A stretch of DNA of 64,000 bases, taken from assembly GCA_963383645.1 (NCBI GenBank), contig OY726566.1:100121802-100185801 (forward strand). Direction: 5' to 3'. The position numbers and the translations under genes are program-made. The stretch comes from Muscardinus avellanarius. Its lineage: Eukaryota; Chordata; Mammalia; Rodentia; Gliridae. This document shows positions 34,656 through 46,559 of the stretch, one piece after another; the stretch's first letter is position 1, and each line of letters begins with the position of its first letter. The notes under the pieces were generated by a model. It was not told the origin of the DNA. It worked only from the letters and a program-made list of their open reading frames with translations, and made no database searches.

Positions 34656-34856
34656 TTTTCGCGGTACTGGGGATGGAACCCAGGGGCATTCTACCTTCAA
34701 GATACACCCCCAGCCCTATTTTTTATTCTTTACTTTGAAAAAGGGGCTCACTGAGTTGCAAAAGACCTAAGTAGCTGAGGTTGTCCATGAACGGTGATCC
34801 TCCTGTCTCAGCCTCCCGAATGCTGGGATTACAAGTGTGTGCCACCATGCCCAGCT
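34656..34856 (-). repeat. B1-dID SINE
   Basis: Second antisense copy directly abutting the previous one, 'cggtactggggatggaaccc' to 'gccaccatgcccagctg'. Confidence 0.87.
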
Positions 34857-34859
34857 GTG

Positions 34860-35930
34860 GCTTCTTTTTTTGAATAGTCTCCCAAATAACATTTACTTCT
34901 GAGTTAAATCATAAACTCTGATTGTGTTTGCTTGTAGCCCATTGTTTTGTTTTCCTAGTAGTAATAATCACCTTTAAAAATTTTGCTTAGATTTTTATGT
35001 ATCTATTGCTCAATTTCCCCAGTGATTCTAGTAGACGTGTCAATATTTTTCTCCAGACATCCCACACTGTCAGCTTACCTGAAGTTCCATTCCCCCCTTT
35101 GAAGTGCCGGTTCCCTTTTGAGTTCTTTTTTCTCTAAGCTGTTTGTGCAGTCCTGTTATCCTAGGATTTCACTGATCACCTTGCTGATTAGATCCCTTTT
35201 GTCATGGGTGCCAGGCTGTGTTTTCTTTTTTCTTAGTTCACTTCTTTTTTCTGCAGCACATCTCACATTTTTGAGTCCTTGTATGTACAAAAATGCTATT
35301 ATTCTCTTAATCTTGGCTGATGGTTTGGAGAGAATTCTGAGTTGAAGTTAATTATGTCAATTTCAACAACATGAGTCAGTTGTTTTCTAGGTAATGACAG
35401 CTGTGAAGAGCTTCTTTGTATGAGACCTGAACCCCCCACCCCAGCCATGGACTCAGTGCTGTCAAGTCCTGAGCCTTCCCTGGCTCTGGGGAGGTGCATT
35501 GTTTCCCACTCTTTAGCATCTCCTTTGATTTACGGAGGTCCTAGCTTCAGTCTGGTACCCTCTTCTGCCTCTTTCCTCTAAAAACATGTTGAAATCTCCA
35601 ATCTGCCAATGTCTCTTTTCCTGTTCTCTTCATCTTTGTGGGATTGCAGACTTTGCTTTTTCTTAATTTCTTTCCTTCCATTGGCTGAGTTCATGTTGAT
35701 AGCAGAAAAACAAATGTTATTTGATTTGCTCTGCCTACTTAGAAATTGTTATTATTGGAAATAAATGAGGACAGCCTGAAAAGCTCTCTGGAAAATGAAT
35801 ATAATATAGTCAAGGTCTTCTATTTAATAAGCAAATAAAACTTTTGCTGGGTAAGAAAAGAGAGGCAGAGTAGGTAAAAGGAATATAAGAATGAAGGAAG
35901 GAAGAGGGATCAGTAGGAAAAAGAGGCCTC
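34860..35930. other. unrecognised DNA
   Basis: T-rich in parts (34900-35340), which may hide an old LINE, but no phrase order is clear. Confidence 0.35.
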
Positions 35931-35937
35931 AAATGAT

Positions 35938-35990
35938 TCTCTCTTCCTTTCTCTCTCCCTCCCCTTCTCCCTCTCCCTCTCCCTGTTTCT
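35938..35990 (+). repeat. (CTCCCT)n pyrimidine tract
   Basis: CT-rich low-complexity tract directly upstream of the antisense ID element; probably its altered A-rich tail. Confidence 0.8.
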
Positions 35991-35998
35991 CATTCTCC

Positions 35999-36071
35999 AG
36001 AGCTGGGGATTGAACCCAGAGCCTTGTGCATGCTAAGGAGCACTCTGCCACTGAGCAATGTCCTCAGCCCC
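35999..36071 (-). repeat. full-length ID SINE (undeleted)
   Basis: Antisense ID element that keeps the segment 'ccttgtgcatgctaaggagc' between the A-box and B-box regions. The dID tails elsewhere have lost that segment. A stand-alone tRNA-derived SINE without a B1 head. Confidence 0.8.
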
Positions 36072-36074
36072 AAA

Positions 36075-37265
36075 AATGACTTTATAGAGACATATTAAGA
36101 AGGAAAAAAAGTTGAAATACAGACCAGTCTGTCTAATGTGGGTTGTACAGACATTGTAGATTAGAGAATCGTTATTGATAATGGATTTATCAATGGTCCA
36201 TTATTGCAGCATCTTTTAAAGTGCTATGGCATATAAGAGTTTTGTGCTTATTGGCCCGAGAGGGCCATAAGAACACAGGTTGTAAAGTAAAGAGCATTTA
36301 TTATGCAAAACACATTCTATCTTGTCAAGGAAGGGTGCCTTACATCCACCCTTCAGAGAAAATCCACCAGCATCGCCAGCATTATGGAAGATGAAACACA
36401 GGGACCAGTGGATGAACTGTGGGGAGACTGGATGCAACTTTAAATATGATTACATGAGTGTAATATATCATGATGGAAGGGAGGAAATTATGGATAAAGG
36501 CTTTTCCCTTTTTCATCTTGTCCATTAGTTTTCTTCTTTCTTTACCATTTTTCTTCTTTGTAAATCTGAAGGCTCTGAATGAAAGACAGTCATAATAGCT
36601 TGTTTGTTTGTGCTATAAAGATAACCATTATAGCTTGTTTGCTTTCATAGCCAAATATATTATCTCCTGCCCATTTACAGGTGGATCAAGACAGCTGGTA
36701 AGAAAAAGAACAGTCTAAACTCTGGAAATTTTAGCTTTTCTTAGCCAAGAGCCTCTGTCTGGCTGCAGGCTCTGTTCTATGCCCAACATCCTGATATTGC
36801 CCCTGCTTCTCCTTTATCTTTTTAATTGTACCTTTGTTTTAAGGTTCTTCTGAGTGCACCAAATGTTTTCTCCAACTGCCTTGCCTACTTAGTCCTCTAT
36901 CTCTTGATCCTCTGTCAAGGATACCCAGAGATATAGAACTTATACCCAAGTTGTGGGGGAGAGACTTTGAGAATGAGGGAAGTCCAGGAAGGCAGCAAGG
37001 AGCTTTGAGAGGTTGGGTGCTTAGGTGGCCTGAAGTTTCCCACCTTCCTTGTCTGTGACTAGTGACAGGTCCAGTGGTATCACCACCAGTCACCCTGAAG
37101 ATTCCCCTGGATCTGTGCTGCTCTCTGCATCCTTCAGCAGTAGATGGTGGAAGCAACAGGATAAAGGGTGGATCCTCTTCCTCTTATCCCTGTCACATCA
37201 GCCCTGGGCTCCTGGGGTCCATGGGAAGTAGTGCTAGCATCATGTAGAGGACAGGGCAGACGCTA
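36075..37265. other. unrecognised single-copy DNA
   Basis: No repeat recognised; minus-strand frame 36839-37156 (105 codons) lacks motifs. Confidence 0.35.
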
Positions 37266-37269
37266 GTGA

Positions 37270-37410
37270 CAGTGCACCTGCCTTAGACCTTTGTCTATAC
37301 TGGTGCCTGGTGATCACCATGAACTCAGGCAAAATTTGACCTTGCTGGGCCTCTGCTTTCTTCTCTGTGTAATGGAGGAGCCAAAGATGGCTGTTGGTCC
37401 CTGAACTAGA
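37270..37410 (+). repeat. possible MIR fragment
   Basis: 'atttgaccttgctgggcctc' with 'ttcttctctgtgtaatggag' is MIR-like. Confidence 0.4.
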
Positions 37411-37619
37411 ACATGCCCAGAAGCTAGAGGCAGATGTACAGGCTAAGGTTGTATGCTGGTTACTTTATTTCTTAAGAGTGGTATCAAATACTCAGTTTTT
37501 CATTAGTTCAATGAAGTGAACTTTGTAGATACAGATTAGTCTATCTGTTAATTAATGTAAAACCTTAAGATGCAAAGAATTTCCCTTTTTCTCCTCCTGT
37601 TCCCTATTAACATTGACAA

Positions 37620-37775
37620 GCACTGTCTGCTAGACTGAGCTCTGCAAGGGCAGGACCTTGCTTTGGGGGAAAGCACCTCAGGATCTGTCCATGGTGCTGG
37701 AAGGGAAAGTTGGTCACTTCTTAAAAGTTTTATTTCCCTAATACCTCGAATGGTACTAGAAAAGGAATAAATATT
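37620..37775 (+). repeat. possible L2 3'-end fragment
   Basis: 'tgagctctgcaagggcagga' and 'ggaataaatatttctttaat' resemble the L2 3' end. Confidence 0.4.
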
Positions 37776-37779
37776 TCTT

Positions 37780-38865
37780 TAATTGAATGTCCAACAATAG
37801 CCTTCTAAATATTGAGAATGTTTGAAATTACAACATAATCAAGGTAGGGATATGAATAGTGTATTTTTCCTAAGGAGGGCAAAAATACCATGTGAAATAA
37901 AAACCTGTCAAAGAAGAGTACAAAGCTGTTTTTTTTTTATCATTACTTATCACTTTCCTCTTCTCTAGAATTTCAAGTTGTTTTGTCTTATCAAACAGAA
38001 TTGAAAGAGAAAAATAAAAAGCAAACTTCTAGAATTACTAATACCTTTTTCTGTCCTTTCTGTACTTTGGTTTGTTGAAAGTTAACCGAGGATAAAAAAA
38101 TATCTGAGGCCCCCTATCAGGATGTTAATTAGTTGTTTCTTGTCCAAGGAATTAAAAACACTTCTGAGAGAATGTCTATGTTTGATTTAGAAGACAATCT
38201 CTCTCCTACCTCCACCCTAGTTTTGATCGTTGGCATTCTCAGGTGTCTCCAATTAGCTCAAGAGGTGTGAAGACATTTAGAAAAATTCTCAAAGCAAATT
38301 TCATTTTGTTTCCTTTGGTTTAACCAGGCATGTCATACAGCAGTTCAGGAGGAAGAATGCTGTTAAATAATCTGGCAAACAATAACAAACAAAACAAAAC
38401 CAACCAACCAAAACACACCAAACAACCCAGCTTCCTAACTGTTCAGGGAGGAAGTAAAGTCCAGTGCCACATGTCATCTAAAACCCATGAAGTTGCTGTT
38501 TTAATTACAGTTGGCATTTGCAACTCTCTAGGTGAGAGAAATCAGCTTGCTAGAAAATTTCTTTTGGCACAAGAAGCTCAGGAAATTAATAGAAATGAAC
38601 CAAAGACAAAGTTGCACTTAGCTATTAAAGCCCACCCCTGGAATTTCTCTCAGACCCTCAGGCAACCTTGCTTGTTGTCAGTTAGTAGACACTGTTTGTT
38701 GAGGGACCATTATGGGGAGGCCACCAAGCTAGGGGCTGGGAACTCCCTTCCCTAATGGGCATTGGGATACTCAGGAGTAGGCCAGGAGCATGATATATCA
38801 AGGGACAACCAGACTGTATGGCATGAGTGCCAAGTCCTCTAGTGTACGGGACTTCAGAGAATGGA
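37780..38865. other. unrecognised single-copy DNA
   Basis: Includes an A/C-rich low-complexity patch at 38378-38425. The 141-codon frame at 38330 reads through this patch and is not credible as a gene. Confidence 0.4.
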
Positions 38866-38869
38866 GAGA

Positions 38870-39120
38870 TATCTGTAGATTGGAGTAGAGAGAGAAGACA
38901 TCATGGAAGAGGGTTACTGATAGGACAGCTGGTTTTCAAGTGGGTGGTAAGAACTGATAAGGACATCTTAAGCTGAGGAATAGCAAAGCTGAAGGAGAAG
39001 CATGTCCCAGCACACTGGTGGCTGTGGGTGAGGGTGTGGTGCAGGTAGGGGACCAATGAGAGTGGAGTCAGGTGAGGTGGGTCGAGACTGGAAAACCTGG
39101 CACTCAGGGCTAATGTCTTG
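38870..39120 (-). repeat. possible L2-class fragment
   Basis: Purine-rich antisense L2-class style ('gtgggtggtaagaactgata', 'gtggctgtgggtgagggtgt'). Confidence 0.3.
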
Positions 39121-39124
39121 GTGC

Positions 39125-39860
39125 CTTATACCAGTGGTTTCCTTATTTATTTACCCTACAATGGACCTTACACGGAAGGCTTTTGTATAAAATGGTAGAA
39201 GTAGATATGTGCATTGGAATCTACTTTGTTCTGGGAGGAAATGGAAAACCTTTAGGAAAACAAGGCTATAGCAATGGGCTGTGGGATAACATGCAACATG
39301 CAGTAACTTGGGTTGGAAGATGACTATGTAGTAAGTTATTTTAAAATCCATTTATATCATTTTTCTCTTACAGTCAGAGGCATTTGGAGGAGATTTGGCC
39401 CCCTATGTTGGATTGATGTTTGATTTGAAAATCACATGGTCAGTGGGATGTTGGTCTAAAAAAACCCTGGGGAAATTTTGAGATTGAATCTACCTCATGG
39501 ATATGACTTGAGAGGGAGACCCATTTTTCTCTCTGGTATTGTCCCAAAGTATGTGTATATCGGCAGCCAGTATTTTTTGGTGACCAAAAAGTGGGGGTAT
39601 GAAAGCTTTGGGACCAGGAAGATTTGTGTCAGATTTATCACTTTCTGCTCAGTGACCCTGTGTGTGGCTGGGCTCCAATAGTGAACCAGGAAGAGCCTTG
39701 CAGGTGAGAGATGAGTGGCCATCAGCTATCCCAGGTGCTCTTCCATGGACACGGTAGCCACAAAAGTAGGCTCAGGAGCATTTGGTTCACTTATGTCCTC
39801 TCTCCTTCAGGAGATCTAGTTCTTCTTATTCTAAACTTAGCCTGGGAAGATGGTTTGAGT
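39125..39860. other. unrecognised DNA
   Basis: A short MIR-like phrase lies near 39600-39680; otherwise nothing recognised. Confidence 0.35.
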
Positions 39861-39867
39861 TATTTTT

Positions 39868-40075
39868 CTTTTTTTTCAGTATAGAAGATGGAATCCAGGG
39901 ACATTGTACCTCCAAGCTACACCCCCAGCCCTAATTTTTATTCTTTATTTTGAAACAGGGTCTCACCGAGTTGCAAAGGGCCTCACTAAATAGCTGAGGT
40001 TGTCCATGAACCGTGACCCTTCTGTCTCAGTCTCCCAAATGCTGGGATTACAAGTTTACATAACCACGTGTGGCT
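39868..40075 (-). repeat. B1-dID SINE
   Basis: Antisense copy, 'gaagatggaatccagggaca' to 'aaccacgtgtggctg'. Confidence 0.85.
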
Positions 40076-40141
40076 GAGTTTTTTTTTTTAAGTATTTGAT
40101 AAACTTTGACTCACCTGGACACACATTTATATTCACTCATA

Positions 40142-40595
40142 GTGGGTTGAATGGCTAAAAAGTTATGTCCAAGTCCTAATCTCTGGAACTTGTAAATGTG
40201 ACCTTCCTTGGAAAGATGGTCTTTGCAGATATAATTAAATATCTCATGATGAGATCATTCTGGATTTAGGGTGGGCCCTGAATCTAATGGCTGGCATTCC
40301 TATATGAACAGAAATCATCAAGCTAGGGACATATGCAGAGGGGAAGTCCACGTGAAGACAAGAGGCAGAGGTTGGGATATTGAAGTGCTGAGGATTGCAG
40401 GCAAATGATTAGAAGCAGGGGGAGAGGCATGGGACAGATTCTCCCTCAGGGCCTCCAGAAGAAACTGGTCCTGATGGCATCTTGATTCTAAATTTCTGGT
40501 CTCCAGAACTATGAGAGAATAGGTTTCTGCTCTTCTAAGGCACCCAGTTTGTAGTATTTTGCTATGGCAGCCCTAGGGAACTAGCACAACTACCA
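40142..40595 (+). repeat. MLT1-type LTR
   Basis: LTR order is complete: 'gttgaatggctaaaaagtta', 'aacttgtaaatgtgacctt', 'tttagggtgggccctgaatc', 'ggtctccagaactatgagag', 'ttttgctatggcagccctag'. About 450 bp, solo. Confidence 0.75.
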
Positions 40596-40599
40596 TGGG

Positions 40600-41930
40600 A
40601 AAGAGATCCTGTCTCCCTGGGGCCATGCCCCCTTAGCTGCCATGAGTATGTTTCTTTAGAAGTTTTTACTTTACCTTCTCTGTGGGGTTTTTTAATGCTT
40701 TCAGAGCAAGAGTTTTCATGTTTCAGGAACAATTCCTTGTACATTTGATTTTCTCCCAGTGTCTCTCTGCCCTGGAATCTGTACTTACCTGAGTGGGCTG
40801 AGGGTGAACCACAAGATATAAGCAGACCTGGTCTCTTTTCCCTAAAGACTGTGTCAATTCTGTTTGGCCACTCCTTGTTTCTGGCACAGATAAACTACCA
40901 TGTTGCTTACCATTTAAACTGTGATGCTTTTCAGAGCAAAAGAGTTTCCTGTTGTATTAATAACAGGTGTCCACTTGGGACTATCTCAGGAGCACTGGGA
41001 CTCTGGGTAGCCCTTTTTATAAGTTCTATTTAGATCTTGGGTACAAGCCCCCCTGTTGGGCCTCCGTTCTGAATGTGTTCATATTAAATCAGGAATAGTT
41101 GCTTGCTTGGCCGTGGAAGGAGCAAGGGCTGCAGCCATGCTCAGACCAGGGTCTTCTCTGGTCTCCTTCCTCATGCTGTTCTCTCTAGAGGTTGACTCTT
41201 TTTAGCTCAGGAGTCATCAGGCTTGTTTGGTCTTGAGACTTGTTTGGCATGGCAAAACAGCCCCCTGACTATCTTATTGTCCCACTTCTGCCATCCAGCA
41301 TTGTAAAAATGCTTCTCTATGGGGAGCAAGGAAATCAGGTTAGTTTGGCTGTGACATCAATTAACTTGGGTATTTGAAAAACCTAAATATGTTAAACAGG
41401 TTATTGCTTTATGCCATAAACAGAAGCAGAGAGTCTGCATGTTTTGTGTGTTATTACTGCGGGGGGCTATCTCTGGATCCACCTGTAGACCCATCAGGGG
41501 CCTATGATGAGGGTGGTGGCGTTGCTAGGATCTGATGATGTTTTGTGATTCCCACACCACTGTCTCAGCTGAGAGGGCAAAGACTGGTCTGTTGGGTGCT
41601 CTTTCTCAGGGGAGAAGCTGGGCCATGTTCTCTAAAATTATCCTCGTCTCCTCTGTTTTTGTCACAAAGAAGAAGCCTTCCAGGAGGATGTTTGCCATCA
41701 CCTCCAATGACCTAGAAATGTCAACTGCAATTAAACACCAGGATCCGAGATATAGAAACCATATTGCTCCTCAGGAGAAGAGGATGGCCAGGCATGATGT
41801 TTCTGTTGCTGAATTAGAGTTAGAGTCTAGGTTTGGAAGTCAGTGAACTCTTGCAAGACCTGTGGGCGCATTTAGAGAAGCTGCCACCAGTTGCCCCAAG
41901 GTAGTGGGTTCCATGGCTGACTGCCCATTT
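40600..41930. other. unrecognised single-copy DNA
   Basis: No repeat recognised. A 103-codon plus-strand frame at 41535 has no familiar domain. Confidence 0.35.
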
Positions 41931-41939
41931 CAGGGATGC

Positions 41940-42040
41940 CCTTGAGGGCGGGATTGTGTTGTCATGTTCATTCACGTGTCCTGGGCACTTAGCATGGTCC
42001 TGGCAGCTAGGAAATGCTTATTGAATGAATCAACTATTTA
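41940..42040 (+). repeat. L2 3'-end fragment
   Basis: 'ggcgggattgtgttgtcatg', 'ctgggcacttagcatggtcc', 'gcttattgaatgaatcaact'. Confidence 0.65.
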
Positions 42041-42218
42041 AGACAGAGAAGGCCAATATTCCCATTCACTGTAGATGTCGGTGCCTGAAAATATCTGAGA
42101 TACTATCTAACAAGTGTTCATACTCCTCAAAAATTCTTCTTTACTTTGCTTAGTTGCAGTTACATTCTTTACTTTTAAAGATTGAGGTATAAAATACATA
42201 CAGTGAAGAGCTCAGATT

Positions 42219-42408
42219 GAGCCAGGCGTAGTAGCTCACACCTGTAACCCCAGTATTTGGGAGGGTGAAACAGGAGGATCATAGGTTTAAGAGCAGCCTC
42301 AGCAATTTAGTAAGACTCTCAGCAATCTAGCAAAACTCTGTTTTAAAATAAAATAAAAATGGTCTGGAGGTAGAATGCCCTTGGGTTTAATCCCCAGTAC
42401 CACATAAA
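42219..42408 (+). repeat. B1-dID SINE
   Basis: Sense copy, 'gccaggcgtagtagctcaca' to 'taatccccagtaccacataa'. Flanked by GAGCTCAGATT/GAGTTCAGATC. Confidence 0.86.
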
Positions 42409-42461
42409 CCACCACCACCACCACCACCACCACCACCACCACCACCACCACCACCACCACC
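42409..42461 (+). repeat. (ACC)n microsatellite at SINE tail
   Basis: About 17 uninterrupted ACC units, grown from the 'accaca' 3' box of the adjacent SINE. Confidence 0.95.
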
Positions 42462-42544
42462 GAGTTCAGATCTGTAGTGAGAAACCAACTCATTTTGCAT
42501 ATGTGACAGCCATGTCCCTGGCATTCACATCTAGAATGTTCTTC

Positions 42545-42890
42545 TGTGCCTCCTTCCAGCTAACAACTTCTGCCAAATGTAACCACTCTTCTGACTTCTA
42601 TTGCCTAGGTTGGTTTTGCCTGTTCTTGAACTCCACATAAATGAAGCTACATACTGTGTGGGTTTTTTTTTTATGTCTGGCTTCTTTCACTCAATATTAT
42701 GTCTGTGAGATTCATTCAAGTTGTTAATTGCCAAATAGCAGCAGTTTGTTCTTTTTATTGCAGGGAGGTATTATAGTATATGGATATACTAAAATTTATT
42801 TATCCATTCTACTGTTTGGGTAGCTTCCAATTTTGGCTATTACAAATGAAACTATTATAAATGTTTTTGTTCATATATTTAATTGCACAT
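42545..42890 (-). repeat. ancient L1 fragment
   Basis: Antisense L1M-type phrases: 'cataaatgaagctacatact', 'gtctggcttctttcactcaa', 'ttatttatccattctactgt', 'ggctattacaaatgaaacta'. Confidence 0.75.
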
Positions 42891-43194
42891 ACATTCTCAA
42901 AGTTCATGTTTTTCTTATAGGAAGGGAGGGAGAGGGGAGAATAATAATGGTAATAATAATTATAACTGAGGCTTATTGAAAGCTTATGGTGTGTCAGGAA
43001 TTATAGTAGGTAATTAACTGAATGCTCTAAGCTGTAGCTTGTGCATCCTTATTGCTTTGCCATTCTTTCAACTTCTTACCTTAGACAAAACTTAAAAGCA
43101 AGATGACCTCTTACTTACAATTGGTCCAATTTTAACTTTTCTTTGTTTATTTCATGGTTGACCCATTCCTGCCCCTTTCCCTGCCCCTTGATGC

Positions 43195-43305
43195 CTTCCC
43201 TTCTCTCACTAGATTAGGAGCTCATCAGATTTGAGGCAGAATTCCTAACACCCAGTGTCATGCCTGGCCCTGATAGACTCTCCATAAATATTATTGCTTA
43301 TTTCT
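43195..43305 (+). repeat. L2 3'-end fragment
   Basis: 'agattaggagctcatcagat', 'tcatgcctggccctgataga', 'ctccataaatattattgctt'. Confidence 0.6.
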
Positions 43306-43343
43306 AAAGAGAGCCATTTTCTAAAAGATGATTTGTGAGCAAG

Positions 43344-43539
43344 TTTTTTTTTTTTGGTGGTACTGGGGTTCATGGAAACCCTTCTACTTCCTGGCTATAC
43401 TCCCAGACCTATTTTTTAAATATATTTTTATTTGGAAACAGGGTCTCTTAAGTCAGCGAGGCTGGCTTCGAACCTGCGTGATCCTCCTGTCTCCGCCTCC
43501 CAAGCGCGGGGATTACAAGCGTGCGCCACCACGCCAGGC
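43344..43539 (-). repeat. young B1-dID SINE
   Basis: Antisense, CpG-retaining copy, near-identical to 2386-2577 and 44355-44545; AGCAAG on both sides. Confidence 0.92.
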
Positions 43540-43589
43540 TTAGCAAGGTGTCTTTTAATACCAGAAAGCACTCACCACAAAATTCTCTT

Positions 43590-43910
43590 GGACCAGTCTA
43601 CTCAACTTTTTGCTACTGATCTTTTGGTTGAATTTGTTCCCCTCCCTTCTTCACCTCCCCCTCCACTCTACCCTCAGTCCCCATTCTCCATTCTGCTGGT
43701 CTTCCTTCTATTTTCATGAGACCCTCCCCACCTTTCTTTTCTTTTTTCTCTCTTCCATATATAAGAGAAAACATATGATCCTTGCGACCCTTGACTTTCT
43801 GAGTCTGGCTTATTTTACTTAGCACGATGCTCTCCAGTTCCACCCACTGTCTTGCAACTGATGTAATTTTGTTCTTCTTTATGTTTGAGCAAAATTTCTA
43901 TATACCATAT
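43590..43910 (-). repeat. L1 3' end, antisense
   Basis: 'ttttggttgaatttgttccc', 'gagaaaacatatgatccttg', 'ctccagttccacccactgtc', 'tgtaattttgttcttcttta'. Confidence 0.8.
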
Positions 43911-44354
43911 TTGCCAAGATTTTTTAAACTCTCTTCACTCGCTTGCTTGCTCTTATTAAAAATGTCAACTTAATAAAAATCAGGCCTTTACTAATATACA
44001 ATGAAATGCTCAGATCTTCAGTGTTCTGTTTGCTGTGTGAGGACAATTGGGTATAACTGTCATCCCAAATAACATGCAGAGTAGATCTACCCCATATAAT
44101 TCCGCATTGGTTCTCCATCTGTAGCCAACCTCCATCAAGGACAGACCTGGTTTCTTTCAGTATAGATTAGTTTTACCTGCTCTTATTCTACACATAACTG
44201 GAAACACAGTAGGTGTCACTTGGTGACCAAATTCTTTTATCATAGTGTGTCACTCAATGTATGCATTCTATTGCTGGGTGATATTCTGTTGTATGAACAC
44301 TTCACTCTTAGTTTATTTAAATATATGCTTTTATTTTTTACCTTTTACTTACTT

Positions 44355-44545
44355 TTTTTTTTTTTTTGGTGGTACTGGGGTTCCTGGAAGCCCTTCAACC
44401 TTTGGGCTAGACTCCCAGACCTATTTTATATTTTTATTTGGAAACAGCGTCTCTTAAGCCAGCGCGGCTGGCTTCGAACCTGCGCGATCCTCCTGTCTCC
44501 GCCTCCCAAGTGTGGGGATTACAAGCGTGTGCCACCACGCCCGGC
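44355..44545 (-). repeat. young B1-dID SINE with 15-bp TSD
   Basis: Antisense copy flanked by perfect ACCTTTTACTTACTT (44340-44354 and 44546-44560). Confidence 0.95.
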
Positions 44546-44961
44546 ACCTTTTACTTACTTAAATTTTTTTTTAAATTGGTGCATTGCAGTCTTATATCTT
44601 AATGGAGTACAAGATGGTAGAGGCATACATGCACACATCACTCATTTAGCTCTTTCCCAACTCCCACCCAGTTTCTCCACCCCTCCCTCCTTCTCATGTT
44701 TGGCTTAGCGATTGACTTTGACATGTGACTTTGTGCATGTGCATCATGTACATTCGGGAGTTTCCTCTTCCCCCAACCATCACCCCGAGTTAGGCTCCTC
44801 TATGGTTTCTCCTCCTTTGTCTCGTTCCTCCTATGACCCGTTCCCCCCCCCCCCCAGTTCCCACATATTAAGGAGAACATCCTGTTTCTTACTTTTTGTG
44901 ACTGTCTAATCTCACTTCTACAATATTCTCTAGTTCCATCCATTTCCCTGTAAATGATGTA

Positions 44962-45168
44962 ATTTTTTTGTGGTACTGGAGACAGAACCCAGGGGAATTC
45001 TACCTCTGAGCTGTACCTCCAGACCTAGTTTTTATTCTTTATTTTAAAACAGGTCTCACTGAGTTGCAAAGGGCCTCACGAAGTAGCTGAGGGTGTTTGG
45101 GAACCACGATCCTCCTGTCTCAGGCTCCCAAATGCTGGGATTACAACTGTGTGCCACCACGCCTGGCT
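44962..45168 (-). repeat. B1-dID SINE inside the L1
   Basis: Antisense, 'gtggtactggagacagaacc' to 'gccaccacgcctggctg'. Confidence 0.87.
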
Positions 45169-45205
45169 GTGCTTCTTTATTTTACTTTATGAGTAAAATT
45201 CCATT

Positions 45206-45361
45206 GTTGGCAAGTCCTAAGTTCCTTTAGGGCCTCTCAGGCCATACTGCCATTTTCTATAGATTTTTGGCTTTCACTAAATTTAACTAGAAAATAAGCT
45301 CTGTTAGATTATGGATGTTGTCTGATTTGATCACCATTTTCATATATTCTCAGCTTCCAGA
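45206..45361 (+). repeat. copied L2 patch within the L1
   Basis: About 156 bp matching 46739-46884 at roughly 90% by eye ('gccatactgccattttctat', 'gtctgatttgatcaccattt'), with L1 sequence on both sides. Replaces roughly 40-50 bp of expected L1. Confidence 0.7.
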
Positions 45362-45998
45362 TGGACATCTGGGCTGGTTCCATAGTTTGGAAATTGTGAA
45401 TTTGCAGCTATGAACATAGATATGCATGCATTAGTTTTGTATACTAACAAGAACTTCAATAGAGAGCTGCCAGAATGGGAGAAAATTTTTGTTAACTATT
45501 CTTCTGATAGAGGACTGATTTCTAGAATATGCAGAGAACTCAATAAACACAGTGCTAAGAAAAGAAATAACCCAATAAAAATGGGCAAGTGAACTAAATA
45601 TACACTTCACTAAAGAAAAAATTCAAATGGCCAATAAATATATGAAAAATGCAATTAGTAATCAGAGAGATGCAAATCAAAACTACTCTGAGATTTCACC
45701 TAACCCTAACTAGAATGGCAATCATTCAAAACAGAATCCACAACAAATGCTGGGGAGGATGTGGAGAAGTGGGAACTCTAACGCATTGTTGGTGAGATTG
45801 CAAATTAGCACAGCTACTTTGGAAAAAAGTATGGAGGCTCCTCAAAAGAATGGGAACGAACTTACCATATGATCTAGCAATACCACTTCTGAGTATCTAC
45901 CCAAAAGAATGGAAACCAAAATATCAAACTAAATATACACTATTGATGGACATTTGGGTACTTTCCAGTTCGTTCTAATTTGAATACATTTGTTATAA

Positions 45999-46331
<333 letters not shown>

Positions 46332-46559
46332 GGATGTTTTTGTATAAGTCTGTTTTTTTACATAAATTTTTCTTCCTCCTGGCTAAATTCCTAGGAGTGG
46401 GATTAGTTGGTAAGTTTTTGTTTAATTTTATAAGAAACTAGCAATTCTCAAAGTGGTTGAACCATTTTACACTCTCACCAACAGCGTTTGGAAGTTTCAG
46501 TTGCTTCCCATCTTTCCTGACATTTGCTGTTGTCAGGCAGCTGTTTTAATGAGCTCAGA

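Larger units (their letters stand above)
44561..45937 (-). mobile_element. 5'-inverted (twin-primed) L1 insertion
   Basis: 3' part antisense: 44561-45205 ('aattggtgcattgcagtctt', 'ttcccacatattaaggagaa', 'ttccatccatttccctgtaa') and 45362-45432. The 5' part is inverted to sense at 45433-45937 ('aacaagaacttcaatagaga', 'agatgcaaatcaaaactact', 'ggatgtggagaagtgggaac'). Antisense 3' end joined to sense 5' part is the hallmark of twin priming. Carries a SINE and a foreign L2 patch. Confidence 0.7.

Noticed and set aside
38330..38755. Plus-strand 141-codon frame
   Set aside because: Reads through an A/C-rich low-complexity patch (NNNKQNKTNQPKHTKQ); no recognisable family.
43328..44708. Frames of 70-162 codons with a shared 'WWYWGSWKPF' peptide
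   Set aside because: These are translations of the antisense young B1-dID SINEs.
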